Source: GWF2-33-9 sp964500435
Lineage (GTDB): Bacteria; Bacteroidota; Ignavibacteria; Kapaibacteriales; UBA2268
Direction: 5' to 3'
Assembly: GCA_964500435.1 (NCBI GenBank)
Contig: CAZCNL010000014.1
Coordinates: 1-61,874 of the forward strand
Length of the DNA: 61,874 nt
Under the pieces are notes generated by a model, which made no database searches, was not told the DNA's origin, and saw nothing but the letters and a program-made list of their open reading frames with translations. Numbering within the stretch: position 1 is the first letter of the stretch; the number at the start of each line of letters is the position of its first letter. Position numbers and translations under genes: made by a program. Shown one piece after another: positions 56,889-61,874 of this stretch.

Positions 56889-57100
56889 GTTTATCGTACT
56901 AAATAATAACCTGCATTCGCAGTTGATCTTCATAAATTTCGTTTAATCTCATAATTCGAAGTTGAAAAATATTTTGAGAATCGTATAAATATAATATTTA
57001 TAAAGATATGTAATTGATTAAAAAAAATGCTTAAATAAATTAATACTATAAATATTAAATTTATTTAAGCAACAAATTTATTTAGTAATTAAACTTTTAA

Positions 57101-57514
57101 TTAATGGCTGCAACCGCAAGTATTTTCATTATATGGGTTAATGAATGTAAAACCGCTACCTTGAATATCATCAACGAAATCAAGAGTAACGCCCATTAAA
57201 TAGAAAATACTTTTCGAATCGAAAACAAAATTAATCCCATCAATAGTCATTCTACGGTCATCTTCAGCGTAATTGTTATCAAGCCCAAGTCGATAAATCA
57301 TACCTGAGCATCCACCGCTTCGTGCTGCAAATCTCAAAGAATAATCTTCTGGCACTGAATTTTCTTCCATAAATTCTTTGATTTTTGACATTGCAAGCTT
57401 TGTAATTTTCAATGTATCGTCGACGCCAGCGCCTTCAATCATTGTATCTATTTTAATTCCATCAAATTCTGTATTTATAGTTGGAGTGTATTCTTCTGGT
57501 GTTAATTTTTCCAT
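57101..57514 (-). CDS. A-type iron-sulfur carrier (IscA/ErpA/HesB family)
   Basis: A 137-residue protein with the three ligand cysteines: C69 in RSGGCSGMIYRLGLD and C133/C135 in NENTCGCSH. It likely carries [4Fe-4S] clusters to apoenzymes and complements the SufSUT genes far upstream. The N-terminal ~30 residues are a short acidic extension. It is divergent from the peroxidase gene, with palindromes in the shared upstream region. Confidence 0.92.
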   Translation of the reverse strand: MEKLTPEEYTPTINTEFDGIKIDTMIEGAGVDDTLKITKLAMSKIKEFMEENSVPEDYSLRFAARSGGCSGMIYRLGLDNNYAEDDRRMTIDGINFVFDSKSIFYLMGVTLDFVDDIQGSGFTFINPYNENTCGCSH

Positions 57515-57532
57515 AAAATTACCTATAATTTT

Positions 57533-57556
57533 AAAAATTAGTTATAACTAATTTTT
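57533..57556. promoter_or_regulatory. Palindromic operator candidate upstream of the A-type carrier gene
   Basis: A perfect 24-bp palindrome centred on TTAGTTATAACTAA, 18 bases upstream of the carrier start codon. Its core TTAGT-N4-ACTAA is the same as in the palindrome at 57649-57668. Confidence 0.5.
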
Positions 57557-57648
57557 TTATGACGAATTAATTTTAAAAAATTGTTTAATAAATTCGTTTT
57601 GTATCAAAAATTTTAAAATTACAATTTTTTTTTATTTTATTCTTCTAT

Positions 57649-57668
57649 AATTTAGTCTTGACTAAATT
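57649..57668. promoter_or_regulatory. Palindromic operator candidate upstream of the peroxidase gene
   Basis: AATTTAGTCTTGACTAAATT has perfect nine-base arms around TT and ends 10 bases before the peroxidase ATG at 57679. The core TTAGT-N4-ACTAA matches the other palindrome in this intergenic region, so one regulator may bind both. Confidence 0.5.
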
Positions 57669-57678
57669 AAGGATAACA

Positions 57679-58254
57679 ATGAAAAAGATTATTATATTAA
57701 CAGTAATTGTAGCGATGCTTTCTACAATTCTAATTGCACAAAAAAATTCAAAAGAGGGGAAAATGGACCAAAAATCAATTTATGATTTTACAGTAAAATC
57801 AATCGATGGCAAAGACGTAAAAATGTCCGATTACAAAGGAAAAGTGCTTCTTATAGTAAACGTAGCAAGTAAATGCGGTTTCACTCCACAGTACAAAGGC
57901 TTAGAGGAGCTATACCGCAAATATCAAAAAGATGGACTGGTTGTAATGGGCTTCCCTTGCAATCAATTTGCAGGTCAAGAGCCTGGTTCTAACGAAGAAA
58001 TCAAGACTTTTTGCAAAACAAATTATGATGTTACATTCCCAATGTTCGATAAAATCGACGTAAATGGGGATAACACGGCACCTTTATACCAATATCTAAA
58101 AGAACAAGCCCCTGGTATATTGTCCACAAAAGATATAAAATGGAATTTCACGAAATTTTTAATTGATAAAAATGGCAAAGTTATCGAACGATTCGCCCCA
58201 GCAACCACACCAGAATCAATTGATGAGCATATTGCAAGACTTCTCAAAAAGTAA
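57679..58254 (+). CDS. Exported glutathione peroxidase-family enzyme
   Basis: The ATG at 57679 gives 191 residues with a signal peptide (IIILTVIVAMLSTILIA). The family motifs are NVASKCGFTPQY (peroxidatic C66), GFPCNQFAGQEPG (C94) and IKWNFTKFLIDKNGKV. A Cys instead of selenocysteine and the likely resolving C112 suggest a thioredoxin-dependent peroxidase that reduces hydroperoxides in the periplasm. An alternative TTG start at 57658 would hide the signal peptide and cut through the palindrome. Confidence 0.92.
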   Translation: MKKIIILTVIVAMLSTILIAQKNSKEGKMDQKSIYDFTVKSIDGKDVKMSDYKGKVLLIVNVASKCGFTPQYKGLEELYRKYQKDGLVVMGFPCNQFAGQEPGSNEEIKTFCKTNYDVTFPMFDKIDVNGDNTAPLYQYLKEQAPGILSTKDIKWNFTKFLIDKNGKVIERFAPATTPESIDEHIARLLKK

Positions 58255-58286
58255 ATTATAATTAAAATAATTTTTATTATACATTT

Positions 58287-58320
58287 AAAACCTGTCATTT
58301 TAGTGGCAGGTTTTTATATT
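58287..58320 (+). terminator. Intrinsic terminator after the peroxidase gene
   Basis: AAAACCTGTCA (58287-58297) pairs with TGGCAGGTTTT (58304-58314) with one G-U pair, followed by T-rich sequence. Confidence 0.75.
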
Positions 58321-58400
58321 TATAACTTACCCAAGTATTTTTATATATAACAATTGAAAAGCAAAAAAATTACATTCAGATGCAAAAAAATTTTCCACCC

Positions 58401-58475
58401 GTCATTCTGAGCGTAGCGAAGCAATCCCCTGCATTCTTGGGATTGCTTCGTCGACTTTCGTTTACTGGGAATGAC
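58401..58475. repeat. Palindromic dispersed-repeat-like element (GTCATTCTGAGCG type)
   Basis: A 75-base imperfect palindrome: inner arms CGAAGCAATCCC (58417-58428) and GGGATTGCTTCG (58439-58450), outer arms GTCATTC and GAATGAC. The GTCATTCTGAGCG...CGAAGCAATC theme resembles short dispersed repeats common in several bacterial genomes. It is locally GC-richer than its surroundings. It is not coding and lies between the peroxidase terminator and the next minus-strand gene end. Confidence 0.75.
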
Positions 58476-58478
58476 AGA

Positions 58479-60773
58479 TTAATTCTTTATTACTTTTATT
58501 GCTTTTTTCTCTGTGCCGTAATTTATTGTGATGATGTAAACTCCGGGTTCACTCCCTTCGCAATTCCATATTAATTTGCCATACCAATCGCTTTCGGGTA
58601 TTACTTCGATTTTGTCCTTGCTGTTGATTTCTTCGCCGTAAATATTATAAACCTTGATGTTTGCTTGATTTATTTCTAATGCTTTATCCCAATATATTTC
58701 TGCTTGAACTCGATTTGTCGCCGGTATTGGATATGGTTGCATCGAATATAAATAATTCCGCTTCTCTATTTCATAGTCTTGTATGCTTACTATACCAAAA
58801 TCGCTTAAAGGCACTCGATACATTCCCCCGTATGTCGCTGCATAAAGATAATTACCTTGTATTAAAAGTTTAAGAACCTTAGAATTTGTTAATCCCTTAT
58901 TATATGGGTACCATTTACTTCCATAATTGCTCGTATAAAAAACTCCGCCAGCATGATTCCAATCTGCAGATAAAAATTTATATCCACCAATTGCTTCAAT
59001 AGATAACACACCAAGATAATTTGGAAATCCAGTATTATATGAAACCCAAGTACTACCAAAGTCTGTCGAAGTAAATATGCCCCCGCCTACTTGTATTAAA
59101 TATATTCCGTCTCTTATATATCCTGTAGTGCCTATATAAATGGATTTATTAATTACTTTAATATCATTAATTTTTAATATATAATCGTTAAATGGTATAA
59201 TAGATTTTTTCCACGTTAAACCATTATCTTCAGAAATAAAAAAGAGATTGTTATTTGAACCAGCAAACATATAGTTTTCATAATTTGTTATATAATAAAT
59301 TACCTGATTATTTAAACTATCATTTAATTTTTTCCAAGTTTTAGCCCAATCTTTTGAATAATAAATTCCATTTCGTGTGCCAATATAAATTGTATCGTCA
59401 ATTATTTTTATAGTAAAAGTTTGTAAATAGTCTAAACCTTGTTCTTTGGTAATTTTACTAAATGTTTTCCCATTATCAGTCGAATACCATGGATTTTTTT
59501 CATAATACCCATTTCCAACAATAATAAAACTATCTTTGACGGCTATTTTTGTTAGGTCAAGAAGAGACATTTCATTATTTGGTTGAATCCAAGTATTACC
59601 TTGGTCCTCTGAAACCCATAGACCTGTATTATTCTGATCAACACCATATCCTAAAACAGCAAAAATCTTTCCCTGACTAACTGCCATATCTCTAACAATA
59701 CCACCGCACATAATTGTATCTTTTATACTTACAAAATTACTAATACTGTCACTTGAAGAATAGATGCCATATTGTGTGGTCAATATTAATTGATTATCTA
59801 TACAATTTATATCTGTGGCTTCGACATTACTTAAAAATACATCAGGTAAAATTTGATAAGGGTCGGGAAAATTCCAATTCTCTCCATCATCGGTTGAATA
59901 AGCAATATTTCCAGAACCAGGGAAACTACCACTTTGTGTCGGATAGGTTATTATCGCATAAACATAATTTCCTTTAACAAAAAGCTTGTGAACTTCATAG
60001 TCAAAGGAATTTGCTCCAACTTCATATTGTAATCCCTTACTTTTCTTTTTCCAATTAATTCCATCGTCTGTTGATATAAAAACTCCACCGGTAGTCCCTG
60101 CAAATATTTTATTGTCTTTTACAACGAAACTCGTTATTGTGTATTTATTTATTCCACTTATTGAATCAATTACAGATATAAATTCTTTGCTACTTAAATT
60201 ATATATAAAAATATTTGGAACTTTCTTACCCTGTTCAGTATTACTTTTTTTTAAATTAGAACCAGTAATGATTTTTGCATTAAAAATTGTCATTGCATTA
60301 CCTCCAAGTTTCCCCTTACTCGTATCATATGGTATATACCATTTTCTTTGAGCAAAATCAAATTTATAAATATAACCGTCTACAATATATAGTTCATCAT
60401 TATTTTTATAAAAATTTGAAAAAAAACCTGTATTTATTCCAATATAAGGGTTTGCATCTTCCCAAAATATACCATCATCTGTACTTAAATACAAACCTGA
60501 TGAAAGGTCAAAAACAAATAAAAAATCATTAATTTTAAAAAGAGATTCTATATTGTTAAATAAAATATTTGAATTACTATTTAAAAGCATCCATTTTTTC
60601 CCCATATTCTCGGTTTTAAATATGCAACCACCTATAGTTACATAAATATCACCATTACTAATAAACAAATGTGAAATATTATTATTATCACCAGGTCCAG
60701 GAAGCAATTCCCATTTAGAAAAACTGGGATAAACAACTGCAATAAGAATAAACAAGTACGCTATTTTTTTCAT
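58479..60773 (-). CDS. T9SS-exported protein with BNR/sialidase-like repeats
   Basis: The 764 residues begin with a signal peptide (IAYLFILIAVVYPSFS). Many Asp-box-like motifs follow (STDDGIFWED, STDDGINWKK, STDDGENWNF, SEDQGNTWIQ, STDNGKTFSK, SEDNGLTWKK, STDFGSTWVS), each in a propeller blade of the BNR/photosystem-HCF136-like kind. The C-terminal ~85 residues are a T9SS sorting domain (IKVYNIYGEEINS ... EPGVYIITI ... KAIKVIKN). Such proteins are surface or secreted; a catalytic sialidase site is not evident. It stands alone after a repeat element. Confidence 0.87.
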   Translation of the reverse strand: MKKIAYLFILIAVVYPSFSKWELLPGPGDNNNISHLFISNGDIYVTIGGCIFKTENMGKKWMLLNSNSNILFNNIESLFKINDFLFVFDLSSGLYLSTDDGIFWEDANPYIGINTGFFSNFYKNNDELYIVDGYIYKFDFAQRKWYIPYDTSKGKLGGNAMTIFNAKIITGSNLKKSNTEQGKKVPNIFIYNLSSKEFISVIDSISGINKYTITSFVVKDNKIFAGTTGGVFISTDDGINWKKKSKGLQYEVGANSFDYEVHKLFVKGNYVYAIITYPTQSGSFPGSGNIAYSTDDGENWNFPDPYQILPDVFLSNVEATDINCIDNQLILTTQYGIYSSSDSISNFVSIKDTIMCGGIVRDMAVSQGKIFAVLGYGVDQNNTGLWVSEDQGNTWIQPNNEMSLLDLTKIAVKDSFIIVGNGYYEKNPWYSTDNGKTFSKITKEQGLDYLQTFTIKIIDDTIYIGTRNGIYYSKDWAKTWKKLNDSLNNQVIYYITNYENYMFAGSNNNLFFISEDNGLTWKKSIIPFNDYILKINDIKVINKSIYIGTTGYIRDGIYLIQVGGGIFTSTDFGSTWVSYNTGFPNYLGVLSIEAIGGYKFLSADWNHAGGVFYTSNYGSKWYPYNKGLTNSKVLKLLIQGNYLYAATYGGMYRVPLSDFGIVSIQDYEIEKRNYLYSMQPYPIPATNRVQAEIYWDKALEINQANIKVYNIYGEEINSKDKIEVIPESDWYGKLIWNCEGSEPGVYIITINYGTEKKAIKVIKN

Positions 60774-60813
60774 TTTTTATACTCCTTTAATATTAAATAA
60801 TTTTTTTTGGGAA

Positions 60814-60833
60814 CCCCGATAATATTATCGGGG
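60814..60833. repeat. Perfect 20-bp palindrome
   Basis: CCCCGATAATATTATCGGGG has no mismatch or loop. It lies between the start of the BNR-protein gene (60773) and the end of the Cys-rich gene (60851). A T-rich tail is present only weakly on the plus strand, and no plus-strand gene ends here, so it is not a clear terminator for either neighbour. It may be a regulator site or part of a dispersed palindrome. Confidence 0.6.
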
Positions 60834-60850
60834 CTTTTATCTTAAAATTA

Positions 60851-61558
60851 CTAAGGATTACAAGGTCCTCTTAGCCCAAAACAAACGGATGTCGGAAAAG
60901 GCATTTCCTCCGTTGGGTCAGGAATAGTTGAATCATCAGGCTCTAATAAATTTTCGCACTCATCAAAGCATCCAATTTCAGACCTATAATAATCTGTTAT
61001 ATAGATTGTTTTAAATTCTTCACCATCCCAACAAACAATTTTGTCTCTTAAGCATTTACAAGAAGCATCTGCACATGATACATAATAAACACGAGTTACT
61101 GGTGGATTTTGCTCATCATCAATGTATTTAACTTTTTGCCAACATATGGGAAATACGTCGGTTACTGTTACTGCATTTTCGGGACACGGACCCCATCCTG
61201 CGAAACAATCTGTACCAATATTTTTAGTTATCCAGTTTGGATTTGTTATGATGTTTAAGATTTCATCTTTGGCTTGCGATGGGTCAAAGCCACAATTGAT
61301 TGGATATGCCTCGAATTTAGATAACCTAACAGAAAATGGAATAGGATATGGGCCTGCAGGACAACTAACACACATTGTTACTTTGTATTGACAAATTGTG
61401 TTATTTATATTTACCATCACAAATTTTGTTATTTGGACATAACCTGTTGGGCAATCATTTCCATACAAAGGTCTAAAATTCGAAATATTAATAAATATTA
61501 TCGATATAATAATAAGAACTATTTTTATCTTTTTATTTTTTAAATTTGAAGAATTCAT
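60851..61558 (-). CDS. Cys-rich secreted hypothetical protein
   Basis: I do not recognise this 235-residue protein. It has a signal peptide (IVLIIISIIFINISNF) and about 18 Cys in the mature part, in clusters such as CVSCPAGPYPIPF, CFAGWGPCPENAV and CADASCKCLRDKIVCW. The tail is acidic and Pro-rich and ends in CFGLRGPCNP. The Cys number suggests disulfide-rich structure outside the cell. No T9SS sorting tail is seen. Confidence 0.65.
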   Translation of the reverse strand: MNSSNLKNKKIKIVLIIISIIFINISNFRPLYGNDCPTGYVQITKFVMVNINNTICQYKVTMCVSCPAGPYPIPFSVRLSKFEAYPINCGFDPSQAKDEILNIITNPNWITKNIGTDCFAGWGPCPENAVTVTDVFPICWQKVKYIDDEQNPPVTRVYYVSCADASCKCLRDKIVCWDGEEFKTIYITDYYRSEIGCFDECENLLEPDDSTIPDPTEEMPFPTSVCFGLRGPCNP

Positions 61559-61874
61559 TTTGAACTCCTATGTTCATTTTGAAATTAATTTATTATTTTT
61601 TTCTCCCTCTATTTCACCGGTTCGGGAACAACCGCTTGCGGTAACAACACTAATGCAAATATGCTACAAAGCGAAGCGGAATTACCACACCTCCCGCAAT
61701 TGCTTTGTAGCATCGTCGCAATGAATTTCCACTCGCAGTTGTGAATAAATAATTTTTCTCGGCAAAATTTATTTGAACAAAGTAATTTCTCTTTCTTTGG
61801 GAAATTTGAATAAATCGCAGTTTCAATACAATAAAAATATTTTTGAAGCGTCCACATAAAGCCATAAAGCCATA
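61559..61874. other. Repeat-like right end of the scaffold, no gene supported
   Basis: The 316 bases hold an inverted repeat of ATGCTACAAAGC (61661-61672) with GCTTTGTAGCAT (61702-61713). A short palindrome ACCGCTTGCGGT lies at 61631-61642. A tandem of AAAGCCAT units runs off the edge. Two short minus-strand open frames overlap in different frames and look accidental. The scaffold probably ends at a dispersed repeat. The part near 61559-61610 should hold the promoter of the Cys-rich gene. Confidence 0.55.

Noticed and set aside
61609..61865. Two minus-strand open frames at the right end
   Set aside because: They overlap in different frames, lack a domain or signal peptide, and lie over inverted repeats.

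Overview
The window is a low-GC (roughly one-third G+C by eye), gene-dense bacterial scaffold. It carries three 100-base runs of N (27440-27539, 30495-30594, 35723-35822) and begins inside a 16S rRNA gene, which is typical of a metagenome-assembled scaffold that breaks at repeats. Several features point to the Bacteroidota/Chlorobiota side of the FCB group, probably an Ignavibacteria- or Kapabacteria-like lineage. These are proteins with C-terminal type IX secretion (T9SS) sorting domains, starts without Shine-Dalgarno sequences, a detached atpD-atpC pair, a three-gene sdhCAB operon with a single five-helix cytochrome b, and a PiT transporter with a PhoU-like tail. The exact phylum is inferred; the partial 16S gene could settle it.

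Layout. 1-4531: 5' part of 16S rRNA with a duplicated AT-rich leader, then a B12-dependent ribonucleotide reductase. 4746-10332: a ClpB-like ATPase lacking its N-terminal half, a TrmH-type RNA methyltransferase, an outer-membrane-like protein and a phosphate transporter. 10368-19466: DegT aminotransferase, acyl-CoA carboxylase beta subunit with its biotin carrier, a SufS-SufU-SufT Fe-S operon, a lipoprotein L,D-transpeptidase, YebC, RuvC and lumazine synthase. 19582-33347 is an accessory surface/sensory region: an unrecognised secreted protein with direct repeats in its promoter region, T9SS cargo proteins (one with GEVED, beta-helix and Ig-like parts), a thioredoxin-like protein, a KhtTU-type K+/H+ antiporter and a heme-motif hybrid histidine kinase interrupted by a gap. 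33360-39519: guanylate kinase, an aminopeptidase P with a long 31-residue-repeat extension, IMP dehydrogenase and ATP synthase beta/epsilon. 39763-46327: sigma-54-type response regulator, OmpA-family protein, endonuclease III, glycosyltransferase, RsmG and HMG-CoA lyase. 46461-54759: sdhCAB, then a minus-strand run of tmk, rsmI, tadA, a glycosyltransferase, an argD-like gene and a umuD-like gene. 54974-58254: an ECF sigma / membrane anti-sigma candidate / Spy-like operon, then an A-type Fe-S carrier divergent from a glutathione peroxidase. 58399-61874: a dispersed-repeat-like palindrome, a T9SS protein with BNR-type repeats, a Cys-rich secreted protein and a repeat-like right end.

Most genes are housekeeping. 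I see no complete undescribed multi-gene system. The points most worth a second look are the NBD2-only ClpB, the near-identical 93-bp repeat array fused to aminopeptidase P, a pair of matching TTAGT-N4-ACTAA palindromes between the Fe-S carrier and the peroxidase, the 21-bp-phased direct repeats upstream of an unknown secreted protein, and the gap-interrupted heme-motif hybrid kinase.
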